Shown here one piece after another: positions 16,153 to 25,283 of a stretch of DNA of 64,000 nucleotides. The DNA comes from Pseudomonadota bacterium (lineage in GTDB: Bacteria > Tectomicrobia > Entotheonellia > Entotheonellales > Entotheonellaceae). A program made the translations under genes and the position numbers. The notes below the pieces were generated by a model that did no database searches, was not told the DNA's origin, and worked only from the letters and a program-made list of their open reading frames with translations. The stretch is from assembly GCA_005777235.1 (NCBI GenBank), contig SXND01000155.1, positions 1-64,000 on the forward strand. The letters are read 5' to 3'. The number at the start of each line of letters is the position of its first letter. The stretch's first letter is position 1.

Positions 16153-17853
16153 TTAGGCTTCCTGGCGTGCCGGGTCAATGCGGGAAGATACCCCCTGCCC
16201 CGCCGCGCGCTCGTGCTGGCGCTGGCGCTCCAGGTCGCGCAAATCCCGGCGCCGGACTTTCCCAGTGGTGGTCACGGGTAACGTCTGCAGAAATTCAATC
16301 TCCCGGGGGTATTCATGCGCCGAGAGCCGCGTCCGGACATAGGCCGTTAGCTCACGCGCCAGGGCGGGGGTGGGCAGCACACCGTCCCGGAGCTGCACAA
16401 AGGCCTTGACGACCTCGCCACGGACGGCATCTGGGCTTCCGACCGCGGCGGCGAGGGCCACGGCAGCGTGCCCGGCTAGACAGTCCTCTATCTCCCCCGG
16501 ACCAATGCGATAGCCCCCGCTGGAGATCAGGTCATCTCTGCGGCCGACAAACCAGAAATAGCCGTCCTCGTCTTGACGCGCTAGATCGCCCGTCAAAGCC
16601 CAATCCCCCACGAATTTGTCCGCTGTGGCGCTTGGATTGCGCCAGTATCCGAGGAACAAGACCGGATCCGGGCGCTGTACCGCCACCTCGCCCAGTGTGC
16701 CCACCGGCACGGGCTGCCCTGCCGCATCGACCACCGCCACGGTGTGCCCAGGCACCGGGCGTCCCATCGAGCCGGGTTTCACGGGCATAAGCGACGAGCA
16801 GTTGCCTAGAACTAAATTCACCTCGGTCTGTCCATAGCCTTCGTGTGGGGTGACTCCAAGGGCCTCACGCGCCCAGCCGATGATCTCCTCGCCCACCGCC
16901 TCGCCGCCGGTGAACATAGTGCGCAAGCACAGATCGTACGACTGGCGTGGTGTGGGCACGCTGCGCATCATCTTCAGGGCCGTAGGCACCAGGAAGGTAT
17001 TACGCACCCGGTGCCTGGCCATGAGGTCGAGGGCCTGCGCCGGGTCAAACTTGCGCATGCGGTGCGCTACAACACTCACGCCGTAGTGCCAACTCGGAAA
17101 CAGTACGTCGTACAGCCCACCAATCCAGGCCCAGTCCGCCGGGGTCCAGAAACGGTCGTCCGGTTGGGGAAAATACTCGTGATAGAGCTCAATGGCGGGG
17201 AGATGCCCGAGTAAGACGCGATGGGCATGCAAGGCCCCTTTAGGCGGGCCCGTGGTGCCGGAGGTATAGATGAGCAAGGCCGGATCGTCAGGCGTCGTCG
17301 GCACAGGAGCAAAGGTATCAGATTCAGCACGCAGGAGGCGTTGATAGTCGACAATGCCCTTTGCGTCGGCACGATCGACGCAGATGACGTGCTGCAAGTC
17401 CGGGAGCTCGGCGCGCATCCCCAGGACGCGGTCGAGGCTTTCCGTATCGGTGATCACCACCCGTGCCCCGGCATCCCGCAGCCGATAATCAAGCGCTTCG
17501 GGGCCAAACAAGGTCGAGAGCGGCAAGGCGATAGCCCCCAGCTTATAGGCAGCGAGGTGCGCGATGGCGGTTTCCGGGCGCTGCGACAGGATAATGCCGA
17601 TACGGTCGCCCCGGGTGACACCGAGCCGCAGCAACGCCTGCGCCAGCTGGTTGGAGCGCGCGCGAAACTCGGCAAACGTGTGCGTACTGACGTGCCCAGC
17701 CTCGTCTTCATAGAGCATGGCCAGGCGGGTGCGATCCGTGGCGTGCCGATCACACGCGTCCACCGCAATGTTATACTGCGCCGGAATCTGCCAGCGGAAG
17801 CGCGCGTAGACGTCAGCGTAGCTTGTCCCCTTGGGGAGCATGGTGGCTGACAT
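16153..17853 (-). CDS. AMP-forming acyl-CoA synthetase
   Basis: 566 residues of the adenylate-forming superfamily. It activates a carboxylic acid with ATP and CoA. The P-loop-like motif is LLIYTSGTTGPPKGALHAHR, the A5 motif is HEGYGQTEVN, A7 is LTGDLARQDEDGYFWFVGR, A8 is RDDLISSGGYRIGPGEIED, and the A10 Lys is in VTTTGKVRRRDL. The layout matches medium-chain or acetyl-CoA synthetase relatives. The acid substrate is unknown, though a neighbouring solute-binding protein may deliver it. The ATG at 17853 has AGGAG nine bases upstream and is five bases from the stop of the binding-protein gene, giving a tight operon. Confidence 0.9.
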   Translation of the reverse strand: MSATMLPKGTSYADVYARFRWQIPAQYNIAVDACDRHATDRTRLAMLYEDEAGHVSTHTFAEFRARSNQLAQALLRLGVTRGDRIGIILSQRPETAIAHLAAYKLGAIALPLSTLFGPEALDYRLRDAGARVVITDTESLDRVLGMRAELPDLQHVICVDRADAKGIVDYQRLLRAESDTFAPVPTTPDDPALLIYTSGTTGPPKGALHAHRVLLGHLPAIELYHEYFPQPDDRFWTPADWAWIGGLYDVLFPSWHYGVSVVAHRMRKFDPAQALDLMARHRVRNTFLVPTALKMMRSVPTPRQSYDLCLRTMFTGGEAVGEEIIGWAREALGVTPHEGYGQTEVNLVLGNCSSLMPVKPGSMGRPVPGHTVAVVDAAGQPVPVGTLGEVAVQRPDPVLFLGYWRNPSATADKFVGDWALTGDLARQDEDGYFWFVGRRDDLISSGGYRIGPGEIEDCLAGHAAVALAAAVGSPDAVRGEVVKAFVQLRDGVLPTPALARELTAYVRTRLSAHEYPREIEFLQTLPVTTTGKVRRRDLRDLERQRQHERAAGQGVSSRIDPARQEA

Positions 17854-17858
17854 GCGGC

Positions 17859-19418
17859 CTACTCCTTTTTTAACCGAATATCTTCCAAGGGGGCGGACCA
17901 CGGATAGGGATTGATCAGCATCAGCCCGGCCTCTTCGACCCGTGGGCCAATGCCACTGGGCCAGTGATATTCCCAGATCGGGCCGAACATCACCCGCTCG
18001 TGTACCAACTTCTGGATCTGGTGTAAGAGCGCCTCACGCTTGCTGCGATCGATCTCCACGTCCTGCTGCTTAAATAGCGCATCAATATCTGGATACCCGC
18101 CATACGCCAGGGAGCCCGTACTAATCACCACCTCCTCAATGCGCGATGCGGCATTGCCGTAACGTCCGCTGCCGCAGGCGCACACGCCGCGCAGCTGCTT
18201 CGAGTTCCAGGCCGCGAAAAAGGCGGCCCGCTCCATGGTGCGCAAAGTCATCTTAATGCCCACGGCGCCTAAAAAATTGACAATCGCTTCGCCCATATCC
18301 GCATAGGGTGGCACCGGCGTCAGCTCGCCGCCCTCAAACCCCTTGGGATACCCGGCCTCAGCCAGGAGTTGTTTCGCCTTGGCCGGATCATACGGATAGG
18401 CTTCCAGTGGCAGCGTAAAGTCAAAGTGGCGTGGCGCCATGCTCCCGGTCAGCTTCGAGGCCCCGAGCGCATCGGCATCACTTAAGGCCTGGCGGTCGAT
18501 GGCATAATTGGCGGCCAGACGCACGCGGGGATCATGCCAGGGCGATTTAACATCCCACTGCTCCAGGAAATGCAGCCAGGACACACCGATGCCGCCGGAA
18601 AACGCCACACGGTATTTGGGGTCACGCTGCAGCTCTTCGGCCATCGGGGCAGTCAACAGATAGGCCACATCAACCTCGCCATTCTTCAGCATGGCCAGGC
18701 GCGTGGGCGCATCCGGGACGCTTTTGAACACCAGTCGTTTGACATGCGGCATTTTACGCCAGTAGCCTTGATAGGCTTCCATCACGATCTCAATGCCCGG
18801 TGTCTGGCTGACAAATTTATAGGGGCCCAGGCCAATCGGGTGTTTGCGAAAGCCCTCATCCCCCACCTGCGCGATATATTTTTTGGGCACGATCCAGGCC
18901 GCGCCGGTGGCGAGGGTGCCATAGTACGTCAGGAAATCTGGCCATGACGTGCGCAGCCGAATGCGCACGCGATAGGGATCGACCACTTCGATATCTTGCA
19001 GCTTCTCGCTCTGCTGTTTTGGCCATTTGTAGCGCTGAAAACTGAACTTGACATCTTCGGCGGTAAAGGGATCGCCATTATGGAAGGTGAGGCCCTCGCG
19101 CAGCTTGAACTCATACACCCGGTGATCGTCGCTCACTGTCCAAGATTCGGCCAGCGACGGAGCCATTGGATTGCCTGGCATGGGTTTGAGCAGGGCATCA
19201 TGCACCGCATAGATGAGCCAGAACGGTGAGACTCCGGCGACAGCGACTTCCGCCGGATCCAGCCACGCTGGCGGGAAGGTCACATAGAGCGCCCAGCGCA
19301 TTTCTCCCTCAGGTTTATACCCTGCCGCAGGAGGCGCACAGACTCCCGGTTGGAGCCACAGGCCGAGGGGCCAGCCCACGAGCAACACGAATAGCATTCG
19401 ACGCAAAGCAGGCTTCAT
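17859..19418 (-). CDS. Periplasmic solute-binding protein, family 5 (peptide/nickel/opine type)
   Basis: 519 residues. An export signal (RRMLFVLLVGWPLGLWLQPG) ends near VCAPPAAG. The mature part has family 5 landmarks: AESWTVSDDHRVYEFKLREG, LTFHNGDPFTAEDVKFSFQR, NEXT-like VDVAYLL segments and RLAANYAIDRQALSDA. These proteins capture peptides, sugars or other solutes for an ABC importer. No permease or ATPase genes of that class are adjacent, so it is an orphan receptor that probably works with a transporter elsewhere. I chose the ATG at 19418 because it places the basic signal-peptide start correctly; GTG or ATG codons up to 19484 are alternatives. It is the first gene of the catabolic run. 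Confidence 0.85.
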   Translation of the reverse strand: MKPALRRMLFVLLVGWPLGLWLQPGVCAPPAAGYKPEGEMRWALYVTFPPAWLDPAEVAVAGVSPFWLIYAVHDALLKPMPGNPMAPSLAESWTVSDDHRVYEFKLREGLTFHNGDPFTAEDVKFSFQRYKWPKQQSEKLQDIEVVDPYRVRIRLRTSWPDFLTYYGTLATGAAWIVPKKYIAQVGDEGFRKHPIGLGPYKFVSQTPGIEIVMEAYQGYWRKMPHVKRLVFKSVPDAPTRLAMLKNGEVDVAYLLTAPMAEELQRDPKYRVAFSGGIGVSWLHFLEQWDVKSPWHDPRVRLAANYAIDRQALSDADALGASKLTGSMAPRHFDFTLPLEAYPYDPAKAKQLLAEAGYPKGFEGGELTPVPPYADMGEAIVNFLGAVGIKMTLRTMERAAFFAAWNSKQLRGVCACGSGRYGNAASRIEEVVISTGSLAYGGYPDIDALFKQQDVEIDRSKREALLHQIQKLVHERVMFGPIWEYHWPSGIGPRVEEAGLMLINPYPWSAPLEDIRLKKE

Positions 19419-19552
19419 CGGCGTGTGTCTCCAGGGATCGAGCGCGTGAGTCACATGAGTCATGTCGGTGTGTCCACGTATCATGAGCAGGCAGGAGTCC
19501 TGCCTCGTGTTGCCCCGAGGCAGCGCGAGCAGGGCTCCTGAGCAGGCTTTGG

Positions 19553-19999
19553 CTACTGCAACACAATCTGGTCTTTGAGCTGCTCCAGAGTCTTCTGGCC
19601 AATGCCTTTAACTTTTTTCAGATCATCGACACTTTTGAAGGGACCATTTTGCTGGCGATACGCCACCAGGGCTTTGGCTTTCACCGGGCCAATACCTTTC
19701 AACTTCGCTAGCACCGCTTCATCTGCCGCGTTGACGTTCACAGTGGCAGCCATGCTCCCTGTCGTGCCGGACATGGCCGGCATTTTCCCTGGCATGCTCC
19801 CCGTAGTCCCGGACATCGCCCCCGTAGCCCCGGGAGCCCCCGACATAGTCGGCGCTTTTCCCGGCGGCGTCCCCATCGCGCCTCCGGGCATCCCCGGCGT
19901 GGTGGACATGGATCCGGGCCTGTCCTGGGCAACCACCATGCTACTAAGGAAGCCCAGCATACAGGCGACCACTGCCATCGAACGGATTGTCTTCCGCAT
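19553..19999 (-). CDS. Secreted ComEA-like helix-hairpin-helix protein with Met/Gly/Thr-rich repeats
   Basis: 148 residues. There is a signal peptide (SMAVVACMLGFLSSMVVAQD), then a low-complexity region with two near-repeats of SGTTGSMPGKM and SGTTGSM, then a HhH domain of the ComEA type (NVNAADEAVLAKLKGIGPVK and VKGIGQKTLEQLKDQIV). ComEA-type domains bind double-stranded DNA in the periplasm. No other competence gene is near, and stand-alone versions are common with an unknown role. The ATG at 19999 follows AGGAGA. The Met- and Gly-rich linker is unusual and may be flexible or metal-binding. Confidence 0.85.
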   Translation of the reverse strand: MRKTIRSMAVVACMLGFLSSMVVAQDRPGSMSTTPGMPGGAMGTPPGKAPTMSGAPGATGAMSGTTGSMPGKMPAMSGTTGSMAATVNVNAADEAVLAKLKGIGPVKAKALVAYRQQNGPFKSVDDLKKVKGIGQKTLEQLKDQIVLQ

Positions 20000-20036
20000 C
20001 GTCTTCTCCTTGTGTGAGTCCATACATCTTAGGCAC

Positions 20037-20432
20037 TTACAGCCGTGCCGCACCAGCACGTGCACAGTCCTCATCCTGCTGGCCAGTACCGCCACCGACC
20101 CCACACGCGCCTTCGAGAATCCCCTGGCGGACAATCGGCACCGCGCCCTGGCTGGGAATCATATGCCCACCCTCCGCGCTGGCGATGCCGCGGAAAATCG
20201 GGCTCTCGGCCCGTTCCTGTAGCTCACCACTCGGACGCGCAAAGGCGGCGGACGCCACGGCCTTCCCCTGGGAACCATACATGCTACCCCAAATGGCCCC
20301 ATCCATGCGATTAAAAGCCACCAAGCGCCCTCCAGCATCACAAACCGCAACGCTGATCTTGATCTGCATCTCCTGAGCTTTGGCGATAGCCCCGGCGACG
20401 ATCGTGTTGGCCTCCTCAAGTGTGAGCGCCAT
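20037..20432 (-). CDS. GlcG/HbpS-family protein (DUF336)
   Basis: 131 residues. Family signatures are AAIAKAQEMQIKISVAVCDA-type N-terminal segments, GGRLVAFNRMDGA, the KAVASAAFARPSGEL segment, and GHMIPSQGAVPIV near the C terminus. Members include GlcG of glycolate operons and the haem-binding HbpS; the exact activity is unknown. It is cytoplasmic, since no signal is present. The ATG at 20432 has AGGAGG eight bases upstream. It precedes the HhH gene by 37 bases on the same strand. Confidence 0.85.
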   Translation of the reverse strand: MALTLEEANTIVAGAIAKAQEMQIKISVAVCDAGGRLVAFNRMDGAIWGSMYGSQGKAVASAAFARPSGELQERAESPIFRGIASAEGGHMIPSQGAVPIVRQGILEGACGVGGGTGQQDEDCARAGAARL

Positions 20433-20536
20433 ATGAGTCCTCCTTTACGTTAGTACAATCCCCCATACATGCCATCCATCGTCGGGCTATAGTAGACGCG
20501 GCTTCTGCCCCTGTCAACCCGCGATCACAGCGCCTT

Positions 20537-20905
20537 TCAGCCTTGACCTTTGCCCCCGGCCATCACAAACAGCCAGGCCCAGCCCACGAGAAACCCCACA
20601 CCACCAAGTGGCGTAATGGCGCCCAACCAGCGCACGTTGGTCACCGCCAAGACGTACAGGCTACCGCTAAACACCACAATCCCCCAGACAAAACTCCACA
20701 CCGCCCCGAGCGCAATGCTGGGCTGCGCCGCTAACCCCAGCAATACAAGCGTATGTAAGGCATGGTACAACACTGCCTTCTCCCATATCTCAAGGGTCTG
20801 ATGGGTCTGCAACAGCGGTTTCAGACTATGGGCCCCAAAGGCCCCCAGCGCCACCACCAAAAAGCCGCTGACGGCGGCCAGACGAAGACACGAAGCGGAA
20901 GTCAT
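20537..20905 (-). CDS. DUF423 (YgdD-like) small membrane protein
   Basis: 122 residues with four hydrophobic segments. The family motif GAFGAHSLKPLL and the HALHTLVLLGLA segment are clear, as is VFSGSLYVLAVTNVRWLGAI, followed by TPLGGVGFLVGWAWL. The function is unknown across bacteria. The ATG at 20905 has AAGGAGAG upstream; the longer frame to 20980 adds non-hydrophobic residues and is unlikely. Confidence 0.88.
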   Translation of the reverse strand: MTSASCLRLAAVSGFLVVALGAFGAHSLKPLLQTHQTLEIWEKAVLYHALHTLVLLGLAAQPSIALGAVWSFVWGIVVFSGSLYVLAVTNVRWLGAITPLGGVGFLVGWAWLFVMAGGKGQG

Positions 20906-21087
20906 GTGGCTCTCCTTACTCTTGCTGGACTGGACATCTGTCTGCCGCGTATTGTAGGACTTGCTCTGCATGCGGGGCAAGTTGAGCCCATGGCGTTGTT
21001 GGAGGGCCTGGCCTGCGCTCTCTGGGCCTGAGCACTCAGCAGCGGCCTACGGAGCCCGTACGGTCTCTTGCTAGAGAAGTTTTCACC

Positions 21088-21115
21088 CTGACATTCCTCT
21101 ACAATCCTGTATAAT
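21088..21115 (+). promoter_or_regulatory. Sigma-70-type promoter for the kinase-aldolase pair
   Basis: CTGACA at 21088-21093, a 16-base spacer, and a perfect TATAAT at 21110-21115. Transcription would start near 21122, giving a leader of only about 16 bases before the ATG at 21139. Confidence 0.7.
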
Positions 21116-21138
21116 ACCCGCGCAGTACACACGACCCC

Positions 21139-22602
21139 ATGGGTTTACCCTTAGTGTCATGGAACATGGCTATGCCTCCATCACGCCTGTTATTGGCGGA
21201 TACATTCCAACAACTGCCTCCCCCTTGGGCGGACGACCCACGGCCCGCGATCCGTGCGGCGCGCCGTGTGCGGCCAGACAAGGTGGTGGTGCTGGATGAC
21301 GACCCCACCGGGACGCAGACCGTCCACGGGATTCCCGTGCTGACCGCATGGTCGGTGGACACCCTGTGTGCCGAATTGCGCAACGACCTCCCCGCGTGCT
21401 TTCTCTTGACCAATTCGCGCAGCCTCCCCCTCGCCGCCGCGCAAGCCCTCAATACCACGATTGGCCAGCATCTCCGCGCCGCCGCGCAAGCCACGTCGCG
21501 TGCTTTTGTGGTGGTGAGTCGCAGCGATTCCACCTTGCGTGGCCATTTTCCTGGAGAAGTAACGGCGCTCGCCGAGGCCTTGGACCAAGACTTCGCGGCC
21601 TGGCTCCTCATCCCGTTTTTCCAGGAAGGCGGACGCTACACACTCGACGACGTGCATTATGTGGCGGAAGGTGACTGGCTCGTGCCGGCAGGAGAGACCG
21701 AGTCGGCCCGTGATGCGGTGTTTGGCTATCAATCCTCCAACCTCCAGCAGTGGGTCGCAGAAAAAACGGCCGGACGTATTGCGGCTGCGGACGTCGCCTC
21801 CGTGTCGCTGGCGGATATTCGCCATGGGGGACCGACTCAGGTAACCGCCCGTCTGATGGGACTCCCACATGGCTGTGTGTGTATTGTCAATGCGGTAAGT
21901 CAGCGCGACCTTGAAGTCTTTGTGGCGGGACTATTAGCCGCTGAGGCACAAGGGCACCGTTTTCTGTATCGTACGGCGGCTTCCTTTGTACCCGTCCGGG
22001 CGGATATCCCTCCACGGCCCTTGCTTAGGCCGGAGGAGCTTGCCATGCCAGAAGCCGGGGGTGGTTTGATCATCGTGGGCTCGCACGTGCCACGGACAAG
22101 TAGCCAGCTCGACGCCCTCCGCCAACAGCCAGATGTGGTGAGCGTCGAAGTGCAGGTGCCCGTGTTGCTCCAGGACGCGCACTACGCTGCGGAGATTGCC
22201 CGGGTCACCGACGCCATCGAACAGGCGCTCCGTCGCGATACGGATGTGGTCGTGTTTACCAGTCGCACATTGATCACGGGGTCTGATGCCCAGAGCAACT
22301 TGGCGATTAGTCAGCGGGTATCCGCCGGACTCGTCGCCGTGGTCCGGGCACTCACCGTCCAACCGCGCTATCTCCTGGCCAAAGGTGGTATCACCTCCAG
22401 TGATGTGGCGACGCAGGGTCTCGGCTTCACCCGCGCACTGGTGCTCGGACAGATTTTACCTGGTGTCCCGGTGTGGCAACTCGGGCCGGAGACACGCTAT
22501 CCTGGCCTGAGCTACATCGTCTTTCCAGGGAACGTCGGTGGTCCACAGGCGCTCGCCGAGGTGGTCGAAGCCTTACGGCGTCCAACAGGGAGGGCACGCT
22601 AA
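21139..22602 (+). CDS. Four-carbon acid sugar kinase family protein (DUF1537)
   Basis: 487 residues, somewhat longer than the usual 410-450. The N-terminal domain shows VVVLDDDPTGTQTVHGIPVL, the family hallmark, then LLTNSRSLPLAAA and VVVSRSDSTLRGHFPGEV. The C-terminal nucleotide-binding half has VLVVGSH-like GGLIIVGSHVPRTSSQLDAL and LLAKGGITSSDVATQGLG. Family members phosphorylate erythronate, threonate or related acids. The adjacent class II aldolase would cleave the phosphorylated product. The ATG at 21139 lies only about 16 bases from the predicted transcript start and has no ribosome site; ATG 21166 or 21172 are alternatives. The first residues to about 40 are not typical of the family. 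Confidence 0.85.
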   Translation: MGLPLVSWNMAMPPSRLLLADTFQQLPPPWADDPRPAIRAARRVRPDKVVVLDDDPTGTQTVHGIPVLTAWSVDTLCAELRNDLPACFLLTNSRSLPLAAAQALNTTIGQHLRAAAQATSRAFVVVSRSDSTLRGHFPGEVTALAEALDQDFAAWLLIPFFQEGGRYTLDDVHYVAEGDWLVPAGETESARDAVFGYQSSNLQQWVAEKTAGRIAAADVASVSLADIRHGGPTQVTARLMGLPHGCVCIVNAVSQRDLEVFVAGLLAAEAQGHRFLYRTAASFVPVRADIPPRPLLRPEELAMPEAGGGLIIVGSHVPRTSSQLDALRQQPDVVSVEVQVPVLLQDAHYAAEIARVTDAIEQALRRDTDVVVFTSRTLITGSDAQSNLAISQRVSAGLVAVVRALTVQPRYLLAKGGITSSDVATQGLGFTRALVLGQILPGVPVWQLGPETRYPGLSYIVFPGNVGGPQALAEVVEALRRPTGRAR

Positions 22603-22603
22603 C

Positions 22604-23452
22604 ATGCTCACCTCAACGACAGCACTCCTGCAGGGCGCCGTCGCGGGAGATTATGCGATCGGGGCGTTCAATGTGTATAACCTTGAAGGGGTACGTGCCG
22701 TCATCAGCGCGGCAGAGGTGCACCGCAGTCCGGTGATGCTCCAGTTGCATCCCGGCGCTTTGCAACATGGCGGCGTCGGGCTCGTGGCCCTTTGCCTGGC
22801 GGCAGCACGTGCTGCCACGGTGCCGGTCACTGTCCATCTCGATCACAGCTCGGCACCCGCCGCGATTCATGACGGCCTCGAGGCAGGTATCACCTCCGTC
22901 ATGGTCGATGGGTCACACCTCGCCTACGAAGACAATCTCGCCTTCACACAGACCATGACAGAGCTGGCGCATAGGCATCACGCGGTCGTCGAAGCCGAAC
23001 TGGGCCGTCTCACAGGCACCGAAGACGGCCTGACCGTGCCAGAATATGAGGCGAAGTTTACGGATCCAGCCCAAGCGGCTGACTTTGTGGCCCGCACGGG
23101 CATCGACGCCCTCGCGGTCTGCATTGGCAATGTCCACGGTCGGTATCGGAGTGAGCCACGCCTCGATTTTGACCGTCTCGCGGCTATTCACCGCCTGGTG
23201 TCTGTCCCTCTCGTGTTACACGGCGCTTCAGGACTGCCTGAGGCGATGGTGCAGCAAGCCATTACCCTCGGTGTGCGTAAATTCAATGTCAACACCGAAA
23301 TCCGTGAGGCGTATATCGACGCCTTGCGCGTCGGTCTGCAGGCACCCGGGACACCCGACGTCCTCGACCTGATGGGCCAGGCAGAAAAGGCCATGCAGCA
23401 CGTTGTTGCGACCAAACTGCAGCTCTTCCTGGCCGTCAATACTGTTTCATAA
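22604..23452 (+). CDS. Class II (zinc) fructose-bisphosphate-type aldolase
   Basis: 282 residues, the length of the KbaY/GatY branch. Zinc and substrate residues are visible in VTVHLDHSSAP, in VVEAELGRLTGTED, in VLHGASGLPE, and in the C-terminal VRKFNVNTEIREAYIDALR segment. The enzyme makes or breaks a C-C bond between dihydroxyacetone phosphate and an aldehyde. Pairing with a four-carbon acid sugar kinase two bases upstream suggests a sugar-acid catabolic route rather than central glycolysis. The ATG at 22604 follows GGGAGG of the kinase end. The residue that sets stereospecificity cannot be assigned by eye. Confidence 0.88.
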   Translation: MLTSTTALLQGAVAGDYAIGAFNVYNLEGVRAVISAAEVHRSPVMLQLHPGALQHGGVGLVALCLAAARAATVPVTVHLDHSSAPAAIHDGLEAGITSVMVDGSHLAYEDNLAFTQTMTELAHRHHAVVEAELGRLTGTEDGLTVPEYEAKFTDPAQAADFVARTGIDALAVCIGNVHGRYRSEPRLDFDRLAAIHRLVSVPLVLHGASGLPEAMVQQAITLGVRKFNVNTEIREAYIDALRVGLQAPGTPDVLDLMGQAEKAMQHVVATKLQLFLAVNTVS

Positions 23453-23500
23453 GAGTAGGACTTATAGATCTTAGTCACGCATCATGTGCATGAAGAGGTG

Positions 23501-23529
23501 TTGACCATCATCTCAAAGAGAGTTAGAAT
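23501..23529 (+). promoter_or_regulatory. Strong promoter upstream of tRNA-Lys
   Basis: TTGACC at 23501-23506, a 17-base spacer, and TAGAAT at 23524-23529. It would start a transcript that runs through tRNA-Lys, tRNA-Leu and probably tig-clpP-clpX. Confidence 0.65.
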
Positions 23530-23707
23530 GATGAAATAAGTTGACGTCGCATGTTTCGCCGTCTCAGGACACTCCTTAATCGCTCCTTCCAGTCGGCACC
23601 TGCGCTGACCCTGTATCAGGGAGGTAGTATGGTAAGCGACATACCACCTCTTGAGACGTGATGACACAGAGATGCAGGGTTGTACACATGGTGGGACTCC
23701 CATGCTT

Positions 23708-23780
23708 GGGCCGCTAGCTCAACTGGCAGAGCAACGGACTCTTAATCCGTAGGTTGAAGGTTCGATTCCTTCGCGGCTCA
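23708..23780 (+). tRNA. tRNA-Lys (CTT)
   Basis: 73 bases. The acceptor arms GGGCCGC and GCGGCTC pair with one G-U, with discriminator A. The D arm is GCTC/GAGC, the anticodon stem is ACGGA/TCCGT with loop CTCTTAA (anticodon CTT), and the T arm is GAAGG/CCTTC with loop TTCGATT. No CCA is encoded. Confidence 0.95.
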
Positions 23781-23784
23781 TCCT

Positions 23785-23867
23785 GGCTGCCTGGTGAAAT
23801 TGGTAGACACGCTAGCCTTAGGAGCTAGTACCCTTGTGGTGTCCGAGTTCGAGTCTCGGGGCAGCCA
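23785..23867 (+). tRNA. tRNA-Leu (TAG)
   Basis: 83 bases with a long variable arm, as expected for Leu. The acceptor GGCTGCC pairs with GGCAGCC, with discriminator A. The anticodon stem CTAGC/GCTAG carries loop CTTAGGA (anticodon TAG). No CCA is encoded. It lies four bases after tRNA-Lys and 62 bases before tig. Confidence 0.95.
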
Positions 23868-23929
23868 TCGTTTGTCATGGGAACAGGGTAGGGGCGAAAA
23901 GCCAGCCATAGAGCCATAGGAAACGGGTG

Positions 23930-25246
23930 ATGAAAGTTGAGATAGAACATGTGGAAACCTGTGTACGGCGTTTGACGATTGAAGTCCCCGCCGACAAGGT
24001 GCACCAGGAATTTGGCACGATTTATAATGACTTGCAGAAACGTGTGAAGATGCCTGGTTTCCGTCAGGGTAAAGTTCCACGACGTGTGTTAGAAAATTAC
24101 TATCGTCAGACAGTCGAGCAAGAAGTCTTGCGCAAACTGGTTCCAGAGGCTCTTTCCGAAGTGCTTGTCAAAGAAAATGTGACGTCGGTCGGTGAGCCAC
24201 AAATTGATCAGATTGCTCTTGAAAAAGGGCAACCCCTCCGTTTTGTTGCCACCACGCAAGTCATTCCAGACTTCGTTTTGGTAGATTACCACGGCTGGGC
24301 CTTTGAACGCCGTATCCCTGAGGTCACGGACGCGCACATCGCCCAAACGCTCGAACATATTCGTGCGCGTCATGCCGTGCTGCAAACCGTTGAAGATCGT
24401 CCTGTCCGTGAAGGTGATATTGTCATTCTTGATTATACCAGCACGCTTGATGGGCGGCCTGTGCCGGGCGTCTCTGGGACCAAGGCGTCTGTCGAGATCG
24501 GGAGTCGACAATCTTTGCCAGAGATTGAACAAGGCCTTATTGGCATGGTGCGTGGGGAAGAAAAAGAGATCACCGTACACTTCCCGGCGGATTTGCGCAA
24601 TGCGACCTTGGCCGGGCAAGTGGGCCAATGCCAGATTGTGGTAGTCGAACTGAAAGAAAAACTTTTACCTGATCTCGATGACGATTTTGCCCGGAGTGCC
24701 TATGAGGAAGTGGAGTCGTTGGAGGCTTTGCGCGTCAAAGTGCGCGAGGAGCTTGCCAAGGTGGCACGCCAACGGGCCGATGCGGGCGTACAGCAGGAAA
24801 TTTTGCAACGACTCGTGGCCGAGCATCCCATTGAAGTGCCTGACGTACTTGTCCAAGAGGAAATGCGGCGTGCCTATTTACAGCAGAGGCGCCAGGAGAC
24901 CGACGGCCACTTAACGGAGGCGGACTACCACGTGGCTCCGGAGAGCTTGCGCGAGGCGTTTGGTGCCCAAGCGCTGGAGACAGTCCGTGGCCAGCTGATA
25001 CTACGGCATATTGCCTCCGGGGCGGACATTACCGTCGCTGCCCCTGAAATAGATGCCGAAGTGGCGTTGTTGGCGGCCCGGGCGGCGCAAAATCCTGAAG
25101 CCTTGAAGCGCACCATGGAACGTAATGGTAGCTTGCGCACGCTTGAATCCAACATTCTTGAATCCAAAGTCTTTGCTCAACTTATGATTGACATGCAGAT
25201 TACCGATACGAGCGTGAGTGCAGACGCGGTAGGGTCTGAAACATAG
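23930..25246 (+). CDS. tig: Trigger factor, ribosome-associated chaperone and prolyl isomerase
   Basis: 438 residues, the normal length. The N-terminal ribosome-binding domain contains the signature [15 protein letters not shown]. The FKBP-type isomerase domain follows at about 150-245 ([20 protein letters not shown] and [20 protein letters not shown]), then the helical chaperone domain. It shields nascent chains at the ribosome exit. I used the ATG at 23930; the GTG just before it is an alternative. It is the first protein gene after two tRNA genes and precedes clpP by 37 bases. Codon use is less GC-rich than in the flanking accessory regions, as usual for highly expressed core genes. Confidence 0.95.
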   Translation: MKVEIEHVETCVRRLTIEVPADKVHQEFGTIYNDLQKRVKMPGFRQGKVPRRVLENYYRQTVEQEVLRKLVPEALSEVLVKENVTSVGEPQIDQIALEKGQPLRFVATTQVIPDFVLVDYHGWAFERRIPEVTDAHIAQTLEHIRARHAVLQTVEDRPVREGDIVILDYTSTLDGRPVPGVSGTKASVEIGSRQSLPEIEQGLIGMVRGEEKEITVHFPADLRNATLAGQVGQCQIVVVELKEKLLPDLDDDFARSAYEEVESLEALRVKVREELAKVARQRADAGVQQEILQRLVAEHPIEVPDVLVQEEMRRAYLQQRRQETDGHLTEADYHVAPESLREAFGAQALETVRGQLILRHIASGADITVAAPEIDAEVALLAARAAQNPEALKRTMERNGSLRTLESNILESKVFAQLMIDMQITDTSVSADAVGSET

Positions 25247-25283
25247 CGGGCGTCACAGGGTCCGCAGAGGGAGGAGGACGGGT

